64,000 bases of DNA from Streptomyces kanamyceticus (GCF_008704495.1 NZ_CP023699.1:5270001-5334000); one strand, 5' to 3'. Counted from the first letter of the stretch, positions 1-9,562 are shown. Notes: generated by a model from the sequence alone, not told the origin. Numbers and translations: made by a program.

Positions 1-485
1 TCAACTACTTCGGCACCAAGGAGGACGTGCTCCTGCGCCCCATGGAGGACCACGTAGGGGACGCCGCGGAGGCCGTCCGTCACCGGGAGCCCGGCGAGTC
101 CGCGGTCGACGCGATCCGCCGCCAGTTCCTGGCCAAGATCGCCGAGCGCGACCCCTCGATCGGCCTCTCCGACGACCCGCGCCTGCTCCAGCTGCGCCAA
201 CTCATCGGTGACACACCCGCGTTGGCGCGCCGCGCGATGTTCTTCCAGCTGCGCAGCATCGAGCTGCTCACCGAAGTGCTCGCCGAGGAGACCGGCGACC
301 GGCTGATGGCGGGCATCGCCGCCCATCAGCTCGTCGCGGCACGGGACGCGGTGATCCTGGAGAACCACCGCCGCCTGGTCGCGGGCGACACGGCCGAGGA
401 CATGGCGGACGACTGCGCGGCCCTCGCCGCACGCGCCTTCGACCTGGTGGAAAAGGGACTACAGGGCTATCCGGCGAACGCTTAG
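1..485 (+). CDS. TetR/AcrR family transcriptional regulator, C-terminal part (5' end outside window)
   Basis: The reading frame is open from base 3 and begins with NYFGTKEDVLL, the end of the TetR helix-turn-helix (the usual YFxxKexLl motif), so the true start lies upstream of the window. The remaining ~155 residues are an all-helical ligand-binding/dimerisation domain. Stop is TAG at 483-485. The ligand and targets cannot be read from the sequence. The next gene starts 10 bp downstream on the same strand, so co-transcription with the mycothiol-dependent-type enzyme is likely. Confidence 0.85.
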   Translation, partial: NYFGTKEDVLLRPMEDHVGDAAEAVRHREPGESAVDAIRRQFLAKIAERDPSIGLSDDPRLLQLRQLIGDTPALARRAMFFQLRSIELLTEVLAEETGDRLMAGIAAHQLVAARDAVILENHRRLVAGDTAEDMADDCAALAARAFDLVEKGLQGYPANA

Positions 486-495
486 GCTCGGCCCC

Positions 496-1296
496 ATGCC
501 ACCGGCCAAGAAGCGCACGCGTTCGTACGACTCCGCCAAGATCCGCACCGCCGTGCTCGCGCAGTTCGGCGCCGTGCGGGAAGCGGTCGCCACGCTCACG
601 CCCGAGCAGCTCGCCCGGCCGACGCGGCTCGGCGACTGGAGCGTCCACGAGCTCTCCGCCCACCTGGCGATGGTGCTCGGCACCGTCCACCGCTACCTCG
701 GCATGCCGGAACCGGCGAAGCACGAAGTCCCGCTCATGGACTGGCCGTTCGCCACCGTCACCGCCGCCGCGCAGGTCGACGAGGACACCAGGGCGATCGC
801 CGAGAACGCGGGCACGGAGCTCGACGAGCTGTTCACGCGCACGCTCACCGGCGTCGAGGAGTCCCTGGCCGCCGCCCCGGACACCCGCCTGGTCCCCTCG
901 CGCTTCGGCGCCATGACCCTCGGCGACTTCCTGGTCACCCGGACCGTCGAACTCACCGTCCACACCGACGACTTGAACGACGCGGTGCCGGGCCTCGACG
1001 TCCCGTACGACCGCCAGTGCGTGGCCGCCTGCACCCGGCTGCTCGCCGACGCGCTCGCGGTGAAGGCTCCCGGAGCCTCGACCGAGGTGCGCGTACCGCC
1101 GTACGCGGTCGTGCAGTGCGTGGAGGGCCCGCGGCATACGCGCGGCACCCCGCCCAACGTCGTCGAGACCGACCCGCTCACCTGGATCCGCCTCGCGACG
1201 GGCCGCACGGACTGGAAGACGGCGCTCGACGCGGCGAAGGTCAGCGCGAGCGGGGAACGGGCCGATCTGGCGGGGCTGTTGCCGATCATGAGCTGA
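496..1296 (+). CDS. Maleylpyruvate isomerase family / mycothiol-dependent DinB-like protein
   Basis: A 266-aa protein with the TIGR03083-type N-terminus: a helical metal-binding DinB/MDMPI_N domain (residues ~10-160, with LGDWSVHELSAHLA) followed by a C-terminal sterol-carrier-like region (~180-266). Family members are thought to use mycothiol, the actinobacterial low-molecular-weight thiol, as a cofactor or substrate; the specific reaction here is unknown. His in the SVHELSAHL helix is the expected metal-ligand position. It lies 10 bp after the TetR gene and may be regulated with it. Confidence 0.8.
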   Translation: MPPAKKRTRSYDSAKIRTAVLAQFGAVREAVATLTPEQLARPTRLGDWSVHELSAHLAMVLGTVHRYLGMPEPAKHEVPLMDWPFATVTAAAQVDEDTRAIAENAGTELDELFTRTLTGVEESLAAAPDTRLVPSRFGAMTLGDFLVTRTVELTVHTDDLNDAVPGLDVPYDRQCVAACTRLLADALAVKAPGASTEVRVPPYAVVQCVEGPRHTRGTPPNVVETDPLTWIRLATGRTDWKTALDAAKVSASGERADLAGLLPIMS

Positions 1297-1318
1297 GCCG
1301 CGCGTCACGCCGGGCGGG

Positions 1319-1360
1319 ACCGGGTGCGCGGGACCGGGTGCGCGGGACCGGGCGCGCGGA
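1319..1360 (+). repeat. Three tandem 14-bp repeats
   Basis: Units begin at 1319, 1333 and 1347 with consensus ACCGGGTGCGCGGG; the third has two substitutions. They lie between the DinB-like gene and the META lipoprotein. No function is evident; slippage-generated repeat. Confidence 0.8.
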
Positions 1361-1401
1361 ACCGATGGAACCGGTACCCCCACTTGTCCCGTCACAGGGC
1401 C

Positions 1402-2247
1402 ATGCACACGCAGCGTCTGACCCTCACCCTGACCGCGCTGGCCTCCGCCGGGCTGCTGCTCTCCGCATGCGGCACCGAGTCCGGGACCGGCTCAGAAGAC
1501 GGCTCCGGCGGCCGTGCCGTGGACGCCGGGCAGTCCATCACCGGCGTCCGGTGGAACGTCGAGAGCCTGACCCTGGGCGGCAAGAAGCACGCGGCCCCGG
1601 ACGGCGTCTATCTCAAGATCGGCAAGGACGGACGGGCCGGCGGCAGCTACGGCTGCAACCACGCCGGTGCCGACGTGTCGGTCAAGGGCGACACAGTGGA
1701 CTTCGGAACGCCCCTGATGACGAAGCGGGCCTGCACGGGCGACGATCGCATGGCGTTCGAGAAGAACCTCACGCGCGCCCTCGGAGAGGAGAAGTTCACC
1801 GCGAAGGTCGAGGGCGACCGGATGACCCTCACCACCGCCAAGGGAGACCACGTGGACTTCACCTCGGGACCCGCCGAGCCCGACACCCCGCTCACCGGCA
1901 CCAAGTGGACCGTCCGCGCGGTCGGCGAGGGCAGGACGGCCGCGACCCTGCCGAAGGCGCTGTCCGGCAAGGTCCATCTCACCTTCGCCGACGGCAAGGT
2001 GCGCGGCAACCTCGGCTGCAACGACGTCACGGCCAAGGCCGATGCCAAGGACGGCGGCATCACCTTCGGCGCCCCCGCGACCACCCGCAAGCTCTGCCAG
2101 GGCGACGCGATGAAGACGGAGCGCGCGCTGCTCAAGCTCTTCGACGGCAAGGCGCGCTACGAGGTGAAGCAGGACGCGCTGACGCTCACCGCCGCCGACG
2201 GCACGGTGGTCAGCGCGAGTGCCGACCGACAGGACGAGAAGAAGTAG
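1402..2247 (+). CDS. Secreted lipoprotein with two META (HslJ-like) domains
   Basis: A 281-aa protein starting at ATG 1402. A hydrophobic signal peptide ends in the lipobox LLSAC, with the lipidated Cys at residue 23, so it should be anchored on the outer face of the membrane. Two META/HslJ-type domains follow (residues ~45-150 and ~160-265), each with the pattern 'W.v..l' and 'ggSYGCNhag' / 'rGNLGCNdv'. META domains occur in heat-shock protein HslJ and in secreted motility or stress proteins; the role here is unknown. An alternative in-frame GTG/ATG further upstream would add a non-signal-like leader, so 1402 is preferred. Confidence 0.85.
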   Translation: MHTQRLTLTLTALASAGLLLSACGTESGTGSEDGSGGRAVDAGQSITGVRWNVESLTLGGKKHAAPDGVYLKIGKDGRAGGSYGCNHAGADVSVKGDTVDFGTPLMTKRACTGDDRMAFEKNLTRALGEEKFTAKVEGDRMTLTTAKGDHVDFTSGPAEPDTPLTGTKWTVRAVGEGRTAATLPKALSGKVHLTFADGKVRGNLGCNDVTAKADAKDGGITFGAPATTRKLCQGDAMKTERALLKLFDGKARYEVKQDALTLTAADGTVVSASADRQDEKK

Positions 2248-2275
2248 CCGTACGACGGCGGGACGCCGCCGCTGT

Positions 2276-3676
2276 TCAGGCGGCGGGGTACGGCAGCAGC
2301 CCCTTGTCCGTCCGCTCCCACGCCGCCTTGAGACCGGCGAGCAGTGCGGGCTCGGCGACCGCCCGGTCGGCCTGCTCCCGCAGGTCGTCCGTCAGGTGGA
2401 AGAGCTGGTCGGCGCCGTCCTTGCCCCGGTAGTACTTCCAGTCGCCGCGCCGCAGCGCCCGCTCTCCCCGTACCCGCCAGAACAGCTCCCGCTCCGCGAT
2501 CTCCTCGCCCTTGAGGAGGTACGGCGCGAGGCTGGTGCCGTCCAGCGGATGCGCGGGGCCCGGCCGGGCCCCGCCGATCTCCAGGAGGGTCGCCGTCCAG
2601 TCCGGGGTGAACACGGGCTCGTGGCTGACCTGCCCGCCGTCGAGCCGCGCGGGCCACCGCACGATGGTCGGCACCCGGATGCCGCCCTCCTTGAGCGAGC
2701 CCTTGTTGCCGGACAGCGGCCAGTTGTACGAGAAGCGCTCGCCGCCGTTGTCGGACGCGAAGAACACCAGGGTGTCCCGCTCCTGCCCGGACTTCCGCAG
2801 GGCGCCGAGTACTTCGCCGACGGACCGGTCCAGGTCCTGCACCAGCTGCGTGTACTTCTCGACGGACCCGCCGTCCTTGTGCCAGAGCGCACCCTTCTGA
2901 CCCGCCTTGATCCGCCGTACGATCTCGGCGCTCTGTTCCTCGTCCCCGTCGGCTATCCAGGGCCAGTGCGGGGTGGTGAAGTTGAGGTTGAGCAGCCACG
3001 GCTTGTGCCCGTGGTCGCGCTGGACGTATTCACTGGCCCGCTCGGTCAGGATGCGCGTGTAGTACCGCAGGTCCTTGTACTCGGCGTCCCCCTCGTAGAG
3101 GTCGTACTCACCGCCGAGGCCCAGCTTCGAGTAGTACTCCAGGGCCCCGCCGAAGTTCCCGAAGAACTCGTCCCAGCCCGACCGGGTGGGCGAGTAGTCG
3201 GGCAGGTAGCCGCAGTGCCACTTGCCGATCAGCGCGGTCGCGTACCCGGCGTCGCGAAGGAGCGAGGCGAGCGTGGGATGGGTCGGCTCCAGGCCCACGG
3301 ACTTGTCGGCGATCGGCTCCGCGAGCCCGCCCTCCGTACGCCCGGGGAAGCGCCCCGTGTAGAGGCTGAACCGGGTGGGCGAGCAGGTCGCTGACCCGGA
3401 GTAGGCGTCGGTGAAGCGCACGCCCTGGCGGGCGAGGCGGTCCAGGTGGGGGGTCTTGATGTGCGGCGATCCGTAGGAGGAGAGGTCGGCCCAGCCGAGG
3501 TCGTCGCCGAGGATGAAGAGGATGTTGGGCCGCTTGGCGCGCCGGTTCGGGGCGGCGCGGAAGGGCCGCTCACGGGCCTCGGCGGCGGCGGGCAGACCCA
3601 CCGCGGCGGCGGCACCTGCACCCACCGCGCCGCCGAAGGCGCGTCGGGACAGGGCGGAACGGTCGTACGAGGGCAT
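2276..3676 (-). CDS. Tat-exported type I sulfatase (arylsulfatase family)
   Basis: A 466-aa protein. The start chosen is ATG 3676, preceded by an AGGAG box; it exposes a twin-arginine signal (SRRAFGGAV followed by an Ala-rich hydrophobic stretch). The catalytic signature C-S-P-T-R (Cys98) is the type I sulfatase CxPxR motif whose Cys is converted to formylglycine. The metal site is visible as GDDLGWAD near residue 58. It hydrolyses sulfate esters outside the cell; the substrate is unknown. It faces away from purF across a ~350-bp divergent gap. No formylglycine-generating enzyme is adjacent. Confidence 0.9.
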   Translation of the reverse strand: MPSYDRSALSRRAFGGAVGAGAAAAVGLPAAAEARERPFRAAPNRRAKRPNILFILGDDLGWADLSSYGSPHIKTPHLDRLARQGVRFTDAYSGSATCSPTRFSLYTGRFPGRTEGGLAEPIADKSVGLEPTHPTLASLLRDAGYATALIGKWHCGYLPDYSPTRSGWDEFFGNFGGALEYYSKLGLGGEYDLYEGDAEYKDLRYYTRILTERASEYVQRDHGHKPWLLNLNFTTPHWPWIADGDEEQSAEIVRRIKAGQKGALWHKDGGSVEKYTQLVQDLDRSVGEVLGALRKSGQERDTLVFFASDNGGERFSYNWPLSGNKGSLKEGGIRVPTIVRWPARLDGGQVSHEPVFTPDWTATLLEIGGARPGPAHPLDGTSLAPYLLKGEEIAERELFWRVRGERALRRGDWKYYRGKDGADQLFHLTDDLREQADRAVAEPALLAGLKAAWERTDKGLLPYPAA

Positions 3677-4023
3677 GGCTGCGCTCCTGAACCGGGTACG
3701 GCGGGACACCACGTACCCGAAGGGAAGGGACGAGAAGAGGAGGGGTGGAGGGGGAGGTTCAGGCAGCGCTGCGACAGATCGCGCTCGCGACACGGACCAG
3801 GTCGACGTGGCGGCGCTCCACAAGCGTGACCTTCAGGCCACGGAAGGGCTGCGGGGGCATGGACCAGGAGCTTCACGGGGCGCACCGGGCCCTGTCAACG
3901 CGTCCGCGCACCTGTTCACAAGGGCTTCGTACTCCAGAAGCGCCCCACCACCGTGCTCACGCTCCGTGCGGGACCCGTATCCCCAATTCGGACCAGTGGT
4001 CGATCTCGCCTACACTCGGTGCC
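3677..4023. other. Divergent intergenic region, sulfatase/purF
   Basis: A gap of 347 bp without a convincing gene. It holds the sulfatase ribosome binding site at one end and the purF promoter at the other. I see no recognisable riboswitch; streptomycete purF does not usually have one. Confidence 0.6.
3987..4016 (+). promoter_or_regulatory. Probable purF promoter (leaderless transcript)
   Basis: A TTCGGA -35-like element (3987-3992) is 18 bp from a good -10, TACACT (4011-4016). Transcription should start at about 4022-4024, that is, at the GTG start codon of purF, which has no Shine-Dalgarno sequence. This arrangement is common for streptomycete leaderless genes. Inferred from spacing only. 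Confidence 0.6.
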
Positions 4024-5550
4024 GTGCCACGTGGTGACGGTCGACTCAATCACGATCTGCTCCCCGGCGAGAAAGGCCCCCAGGACGCTTGTGGCGTCTT
4101 CGGTGTCTGGGCTCCGGGCGAAGAGGTCGCAAAGCTCACGTACTTCGGGCTCTACGCCCTCCAGCATCGGGGCCAGGAATCCGCGGGAATCGCGGTCAGC
4201 AACGGCTCCCAGATCCTCGTCTTCAAGGACATGGGCCTCGTGTCCCAGGTCTTCGACGAAACCTCTCTCAGCTCGCTCCAGGGTCACATCGCGGTCGGTC
4301 ACGCCCGCTACTCGACCACCGGGGCCTCCGTATGGGAGAACGCCCAGCCGACGTTCCGTGCCACCGCGCACGGCTCCATCGCGCTCGGGCACAACGGAAA
4401 CCTCGTCAATACGGCCCAGCTCGCCGAGCTCGTCGCCGACCTGCCGAAGGAGAACGGCCGCGCGACGCAGGTCGCCGCGACCAACGACACCGACCTGGTG
4501 ACGGCTCTCCTCGCGGGCCAGACCGACGACGACGGCAAGCCGCTGACCCTGGAAGAAGCCGCCGCCAAGGTCCTCCCGGACGTGCGGGGCGCCTTCTCCC
4601 TCGTCTTCATGGACGAGCACACGCTGTACGCGGCCCGCGACCCGCAGGGCATCCGCCCGCTGGTCCTCGGCCGCCTGGAGCGCGGCTGGGTCGTCGCCTC
4701 GGAGTCCGCCGCGCTCGACATCTGCGGCGCGAGCTTCGTCCGCGAGATCGAGCCCGGCGAGTTCGTGGCGATCGACGAGAACGGACTGCGAACGTCCCGA
4801 TTCGCGGAAGCGAAGCCCAAGGGCTGTGTCTTCGAGTACGTCTATCTGGCGCGCCCCGACACGGACATCGCGGGCCGGAACGTCTACCTCTCGCGCGTCG
4901 AGATGGGCCGAAAACTGGCCAAGGAAGCTCCGGTCGACGCCGACCTCGTCATAGCGACTCCCGAATCCGGCACCCCCGCCGCGATCGGCTACGCGGAGGC
5001 CTCCGGCATCCCCTTCGGCGCGGGCCTGGTCAAGAACGCCTACGTGGGCCGGACCTTCATCCAGCCCTCGCAGACGATCCGCCAGCTCGGCATCCGCCTC
5101 AAGCTGAACCCCCTCAAGGAAGTCATCAAGGGCAAGCGTCTGGTCGTCGTCGACGACTCGATCGTGCGCGGCAACACCCAGCGCGCCCTGGTCAAGATGC
5201 TCCGCGAGGCCGGCGCCGCCGAGATCCACATCCGGATCTCCTCGCCGCCCGTGAAGTGGCCCTGCTTCTTCGGCATCGACTTCGCGACCCGCGCGGAGCT
5301 CATCGCCAACGGCATGACGATCGACGAGATCGCCACCTCCATGGGCGCCGACTCCCTCTCCTACATCTCCATCGACGGCATGATCGAGGCCACGACCATC
5401 GACAAGCCGAACCTCTGCCGCGCCTGCTTCGACGGCGAGTACCCGATGGATCTGCCCGACCCCGAGCTGCTCGGCAAGCAGCTCCTGGAGACGGAGCTGG
5501 CCGCAGGCCCGGCGTCCACGGCCGCGGCCGACGCGATCCGTCGCCCGTAG
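4024..5550 (+). CDS. purF: Amidophosphoribosyltransferase
   Basis: A 508-aa PurF, catalysing PRPP + glutamine to 5-phosphoribosylamine, the first step of purine synthesis. The start is GTG 4024; a ~22-residue propeptide precedes the catalytic N-terminal nucleophile in QDACGVFG. The class II glutamine amidotransferase domain occupies about residues 23-260 and the phosphoribosyltransferase domain about 270-480, with the PRPP loop VVVDDSIVRGNT. Cysteines in WPCFFG and LCRACFDG fit the Fe-S-cluster type of PurF. purM follows 37 bp downstream. Core gene, intact. Confidence 0.98.
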   Translation: MPRGDGRLNHDLLPGEKGPQDACGVFGVWAPGEEVAKLTYFGLYALQHRGQESAGIAVSNGSQILVFKDMGLVSQVFDETSLSSLQGHIAVGHARYSTTGASVWENAQPTFRATAHGSIALGHNGNLVNTAQLAELVADLPKENGRATQVAATNDTDLVTALLAGQTDDDGKPLTLEEAAAKVLPDVRGAFSLVFMDEHTLYAARDPQGIRPLVLGRLERGWVVASESAALDICGASFVREIEPGEFVAIDENGLRTSRFAEAKPKGCVFEYVYLARPDTDIAGRNVYLSRVEMGRKLAKEAPVDADLVIATPESGTPAAIGYAEASGIPFGAGLVKNAYVGRTFIQPSQTIRQLGIRLKLNPLKEVIKGKRLVVVDDSIVRGNTQRALVKMLREAGAAEIHIRISSPPVKWPCFFGIDFATRAELIANGMTIDEIATSMGADSLSYISIDGMIEATTIDKPNLCRACFDGEYPMDLPDPELLGKQLLETELAAGPASTAAADAIRRP

Positions 5551-5587
5551 GCATCCGCAACAAACGACACGAAAGTTCTCAACACCC

Positions 5588-6661
5588 ATGTCTGAGACCA
5601 CTGGTGCCAGCTATGCCTCCGCAGGCGTCGACATCGAAGCGGGCGACCGCGCCGTAGAGCTCATGAAGGAGTGGGTCAAGAAGACCCAGCGTCCCGAGGT
5701 CGCGGGCCTCGGCGGCCTCGGCGGCTTCGCCGGGCTCTTCGACGCCTCCGCGCTCAAGCGCTTCGAGCGTCCGCTGCTCGCCTCCGCGACCGACGGCGTC
5801 GGCACGAAGGTCGACATCGCCCGCCAGCTGGGCGTCTACGACACCATCGGCCACGACCTCGTCGCGATGGTCATGGACGACATCGTCGTGTGCGGCGCCG
5901 AGCCGCTCTTCATGACCGACTACATCTGCGTCGGCAAGGTCCACCCCGAGCGGGTCGCCGCCATCGTGAAGGGCATCGCCGAGGGCTGTGTCCTCGCGGG
6001 CTGCTCCCTGGTCGGCGGCGAGACGGCCGAGCACCCCGGGCTGCTCGGCCCGGACGACTTCGACGTCGCGGGCGCCGGCACCGGCGCGGTCGAGGCCGAC
6101 CGCCTGCTCGGTCCGGATCGCATCCGTAAGGGGGACGCGGTCATCGCCATGGCGGCGTCCGGTCTTCACTCGAACGGGTACTCGCTGGTCCGGCACGTGG
6201 TCTTCGACCGCGCGGGCTGGGCCCTTGACCGCCGGGTCGAGGAGTTCGGCCGCACGCTCGGCGAGGAGCTCCTGGAGCCCACCAAGATCTACTCCCTGGA
6301 CTGCCTGGCGCTCACCCGCACCACGGACGTCCACGCCTTCAGCCACATCACCGGCGGCGGCCTCGCGGCGAACCTCGCCCGGGTGATCCCGGACGGACTG
6401 CACGCGATCGTCGACCGCGAGACGTGGACCCCGGGCGCGGTCTTCGGCGTGGTCGGCAAGGCGGGCAAGGTCGAGCGCCTGGAGCTGGAGAAGACGCTGA
6501 ACATGGGCGTCGGCATGATCGCGATCGTCCCCGAGGAGTCGGCGGACGCGGCGCTCGCGACCCTCGCGGACCGCGGCGTGGAGGCCTGGGTCGCGGGCGA
6601 GATCACCGACCGCGGCGAGCACGCGACGGGCGCCGCCCTGATCGGCGACTACGCCAAGTAA
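5588..6661 (+). CDS. purM: Phosphoribosylformylglycinamidine cyclo-ligase (AIR synthetase)
   Basis: A 357-aa PurM, closing FGAM to AIR with ATP, step 5 of purine synthesis. The AIRS-family signature is clear: SYASAGVDIEAGDR at the N-terminus, DGVGTK at the nucleotide/dimer site, DDIVVCGAEPLFMTDY, GGETAEHPG and HITGGGL. Length is normal. It is probably co-transcribed with purF (37-bp gap). A strong hairpin terminator follows ~65 bp downstream. Confidence 0.98.
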   Translation: MSETTGASYASAGVDIEAGDRAVELMKEWVKKTQRPEVAGLGGLGGFAGLFDASALKRFERPLLASATDGVGTKVDIARQLGVYDTIGHDLVAMVMDDIVVCGAEPLFMTDYICVGKVHPERVAAIVKGIAEGCVLAGCSLVGGETAEHPGLLGPDDFDVAGAGTGAVEADRLLGPDRIRKGDAVIAMAASGLHSNGYSLVRHVVFDRAGWALDRRVEEFGRTLGEELLEPTKIYSLDCLALTRTTDVHAFSHITGGGLAANLARVIPDGLHAIVDRETWTPGAVFGVVGKAGKVERLELEKTLNMGVGMIAIVPEESADAALATLADRGVEAWVAGEITDRGEHATGAALIGDYAK

Positions 6662-6695
6662 GCAGGCGAGTAGGCAGGCGAGTAAGCAGGCGAGC
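6662..6695 (+). repeat. 12-bp tandem repeat after purM
   Basis: About 2.8 copies of GCAGGCGAGTAR with a 12-bp period, directly after the purM stop codon. Probably a slippage product in the 3' UTR. Confidence 0.75.
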
Positions 6696-6725
6696 GATCA
6701 GGCCAAGTGAGCAGGGCAGCACAAA

Positions 6726-6760
6726 ACCCGGTCCGGTGTGGTGACCACCCCGGACCGGGT
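6726..6760. terminator. Hairpin terminator after purFM
   Basis: Perfect 11-bp inverted repeat ACCCGGTCCGG (6726-6736) / CCGGACCGGGT (6750-6760). There is no U-tract, as is usual for streptomycete terminators. It can act in both directions between the convergent purM and DUF3073 genes. Confidence 0.8.
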
Positions 6761-6834
6761 GAAGTGCAGTCGTGATGAGAACTGCGAATACTGCGTAGGC
6801 AACAGAATCAACAAATGCTGCTTATGCAACGAGG

Positions 6835-7089
6835 TCAAGCGCCGCGGCGCTGCGACGTCGGACCGGACTCGTCGTCCTCGTCCGCGTCGTCGTTATACAG
6901 ATCCGCGTACTGGGCGTACGGGTCGTCTTCCTCGTCGTCGTCGTCCTCGAACGGCTCGCCATTCGGCGGCTGTTGCGAAGTCGAAGCGCCCAGCTCATTG
7001 GCCAGACGCGACAGGTCAGTCCCGCCGCTGCTGTACTTCAGCTGGCGGGCGACCTTCGTCTGCTTGGCCTTTGCCCGGCCGCGCCCCAT
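6835..7089 (-). CDS. DUF3073 family protein
   Basis: An 84-aa protein starting at ATG 7089 after a GAGGGGG ribosome binding site. The N-terminus MGRGRAKAKQTKVARQLKY is the conserved basic DUF3073 motif, followed by a highly acidic tail (EDDDDEEDDP and DDADEDDES). The family is restricted to actinobacteria and of unknown function; the basic-acidic layout suggests nucleic-acid or ribosome association but this is inference. Its position between purM and vdh is the usual streptomycete arrangement. Confidence 0.9.
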   Translation of the reverse strand: MGRGRAKAKQTKVARQLKYSSGGTDLSRLANELGASTSQQPPNGEPFEDDDDEEDDPYAQYADLYNDDADEDDESGPTSQRRGA

Positions 7090-7402
7090 GGCTCGACCCC
7101 CTCGGATATGGGGCTCGGTGGCCCCAGAGTCTTGACACGCGTTCATGATCGGGAACGGACTCTCCTCGGAGAGACCGGTCCGTAGGGCTTCCACGGTACC
7201 TGCTCCTGCGGCCATACGGTACGTCGCCCGCAGGACGCGCCTCGGCGCACAACCCGCGAGGAGCCCCTTCCTCGCTGGTCAACTGCGATTTTAACCTCTT
7301 CTTGGCGGGCGACCCGCCGACGGGGGTGAGTCTTGTCTCCCGAGGGCGTCGGCGGGCCCCTCTCGCGGTGTCGAGCGTGACCGGAAGATCACATTCCGTA
7401 GG
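7090..7402. other. Intergenic region vdh/DUF3073
   Basis: 313 bp with no gene. It contains the 5' region of the DUF3073 gene and one long hairpin near the vdh stop codon (listed separately). The short A+T-rich block GATTTTAACCTCTTCTT at ~7287-7303 is unusual for the region, but I cannot assign it. Confidence 0.55.
7313..7356 (-). terminator. Probable vdh terminator hairpin
   Basis: Perfect 10-bp inverted repeat CCCGCCGACG (7313-7322) / CGTCGGCGGG (7347-7356) with a 24-nt loop, 46 bp downstream of the vdh stop on the minus strand. Confidence 0.6.
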
Positions 7403-8482
7403 TCACCGGCGCGCGTCGGCCATCCGCTGCTCGGCGATCCTGTCGGCCGCCGCAGCCGGCGGAATACCGTCTTCCTTTGCGCGAGCGAATATGGCGAGCG
7501 TGGTGTCGAAGATCTTCGCCGCCTTCGCCTTGCACCGGTCGAAGTCGAAGCCGCGCAGCTCGTCGGCGACCTGGATCACGCCGCCCGCGTTCACCACGTA
7601 GTCGGGCGCGTAGAGGATCGCCCGGTCGGCCAGGTCCTTCTCCACGCCCGGGTGCGCGAGCTGGTTGTTCGCGGCGCCGCACACCACCTTCGCGGTGAGC
7701 ACCGGCACGGAGTCGTCGTTCAGGGCGCCGCCGAGCGCGCACGGGGCGTAGATGTCGAGGCCCTCGTACCGGATCAGCGCCTCGGTGTCCGCGACCGCCG
7801 TCACCGAGGGGTGCTTGTCGACGATCCCGCGCACCGACTCCTCGCGCACGTCCGTGATCACGACGTCGGCGCCGTCCTCCAGGAGGTGCTCGACGAGGTG
7901 CCTGCCGACCTTGCCGACGCCCGCGATGCCGACCTTGCGGCCGCGCAGCGTCGGGTCGCCCCACAGGTGCTGGGCCGAGGCCCGCATGCCCTGGAAGACA
8001 CCGAAGGCGGTGAGTACGGAGGAGTCGCCCGCGCCGCCGTTCTCGGGGGAGCGCCCGGTGGTCCAGCGGCACTCGCGGGCCACGACGTCCATGTCCGCGA
8101 CATAGGTGCCGACGTCGCAGGCCGTCACGTACCGGCCGCCGAGCGAGGCGACGCAGCGGCCGTAGGCGAGGAGCAGCTCCTCGCTCTTGATCCGCTCCGG
8201 GTCACCGATGATCACGGCCTTGCCGCCGCCGTGGTCGAGACCGGCCATGGCGTTCTTGTACGACATCCCGCGCGCGAGGTTGAGCGCGTCGGCGACGGCC
8301 TCCGCCTCGTTCGCGTACGGATAGAAGCGGGTGCCGCCGAGGGCGGGGCCCAGAGCGGTGGAGTGGAGGGCGATGACGGCCTTGAGGCCACTGGCGCGGT
8401 CCTGGCAGAGCACTACTTGCTCGTGGCCTCCCTGATCCGAGTGGAACAGGGTGTGCAGGACGCCGTTGTCTGCTTCGGTCAC
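7403..8482 (-). CDS. vdh: Valine (branched-chain/Glu-Leu-Phe-Val family) dehydrogenase
   Basis: A 359-aa NAD-dependent amino-acid dehydrogenase with a GTG start at 8482. It oxidatively deaminates L-valine and other branched-chain amino acids, feeding precursors for fatty acids and polyketides. The catalytic Lys region [11 protein letters not shown] and the Rossmann motif [12 protein letters not shown] are intact, and the sequence is close to the S. coelicolor Vdh that I recall. Monocistronic with its own hairpin; faces a divergent unknown gene across 210 bp. Confidence 0.95.
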   Translation of the reverse strand: MTEADNGVLHTLFHSDQGGHEQVVLCQDRASGLKAVIALHSTALGPALGGTRFYPYANEAEAVADALNLARGMSYKNAMAGLDHGGGKAVIIGDPERIKSEELLLAYGRCVASLGGRYVTACDVGTYVADMDVVARECRWTTGRSPENGGAGDSSVLTAFGVFQGMRASAQHLWGDPTLRGRKVGIAGVGKVGRHLVEHLLEDGADVVITDVREESVRGIVDKHPSVTAVADTEALIRYEGLDIYAPCALGGALNDDSVPVLTAKVVCGAANNQLAHPGVEKDLADRAILYAPDYVVNAGGVIQVADELRGFDFDRCKAKAAKIFDTTLAIFARAKEDGIPPAAAADRIAEQRMADARR

Positions 8483-8692
8483 TGTGGTGACTCCCGGTCG
8501 AATAGCGGCGGTTGGGCGGGCTCCCGTGCGGGTGGCGGGGGCTCGATGGGCATGAGACTAGAGCCTGCCCACCGCCCATGACCGCGCAGTGCCGAGGATC
8601 ACCCTCTCCCGGGGTACACCGGAGTGGGGCGGAGTTCGGCCATGGCGTGTTCGACCGTGTTTTCCGGCCGGTAGGAGGGGGAGGGAGCAGCA

Positions 8693-9562
8693 GTGCCCAA
8701 GGTGTCAGCGGTGACGGTCCCGTACGCGTCCTACTTGCGTGTCTACGAACCATTGGCCGCCTTCCCCGAGCCGGAGCGCGGCCACTGGTCGCGCTATGCC
8801 CGCCGCGCCGACCGCCCCTCCTACCAGGACGAACTCCGTCGCTCCCTGGCCGATCTGGTCTCCACGCCGCCCGTGCCCGTGCCGGTGCACGAGAGCGGCG
8901 ACGCCTTCGTCGTGGAGGTGGACGGCGTGCTGTGCGTCTGCCCGTGGCGGACCCGGCTGCGCGGCTGGCAGGCGATGGGGGAGCTGGCCGAACAGCTGCC
9001 CGCGCCGGTCCTGGACGCGGTGCTCCCGCCGGTGCTCCGCCGCCAGACGGCCGCGGACTACGAGCAGTGGCTGGCCCGCAACCCCGACGCGCGCCCCTGG
9101 ATCCGCACGTCCACCTGGCAGGTCCCGCTGCACTGGTTCGTCCTCGTCTCCGACGAGGAGCGCAGTTACGAGCGGAGCGCGGGCGAGGGCGGGGCGGTGG
9201 AGGGCAGGCCGGGCTCGCCGCCCGTCCTTCGGTACCGGACGCCGATGGTGCAGGCCCGGCGCAGGGTCGCGCGCGGCCTGCGGACGCTGCGGGACACGAT
9301 GGACGAGGGACCGCTCATCGACGGCCTGGTGGACGTCGGCCGGTGGCTGGAGGAGTTCCACCCCCGCTCCCTGGTCGAGATCGACTACGGCGGGCTCGTG
9401 CACGCGCTCCCCGCCGAGGATCTCGACGGGGACCACTCGGCGGCGGACGTGGCCGAGGGAATCGAGGCGCTGCGCGACGGTGACGGGGAGGCGGCCGGCG
9501 AGGCGTATGCAAGGCTCGTGGAGCGATGGCGGGCGGTCCGGGACCTTCAGTTCGCGAACTGA
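8693..9562 (+). CDS. Conserved streptomycete protein of unknown function
   Basis: A 289-aa soluble protein, GTG start at 8693 after a purine-rich GGAGGGGGAGGGAG leader. I do not recognise a catalytic motif. Features: an early aromatic stretch (YASYLRVYEPL), a Trp-rich centre (TSTWQVPLHWFVLVSDEERSY) and an acidic C-terminal third. It sits in its usual place just upstream of bldC. No signal peptide or membrane helix. Confidence 0.8.
   Translation: MPKVSAVTVPYASYLRVYEPLAAFPEPERGHWSRYARRADRPSYQDELRRSLADLVSTPPVPVPVHESGDAFVVEVDGVLCVCPWRTRLRGWQAMGELAEQLPAPVLDAVLPPVLRRQTAADYEQWLARNPDARPWIRTSTWQVPLHWFVLVSDEERSYERSAGEGGAVEGRPGSPPVLRYRTPMVQARRRVARGLRTLRDTMDEGPLIDGLVDVGRWLEEFHPRSLVEIDYGGLVHALPAEDLDGDHSAADVAEGIEALRDGDGEAAGEAYARLVERWRAVRDLQFAN

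Noticed and set aside
1..1296. Mycothiol biosynthesis locus
   Set aside because: The second gene only belongs to a mycothiol-using family; no msh gene is present.
3916..5601. 561-codon frame antisense to purF
   Set aside because: Codon-bias shadow of purF; no family features.
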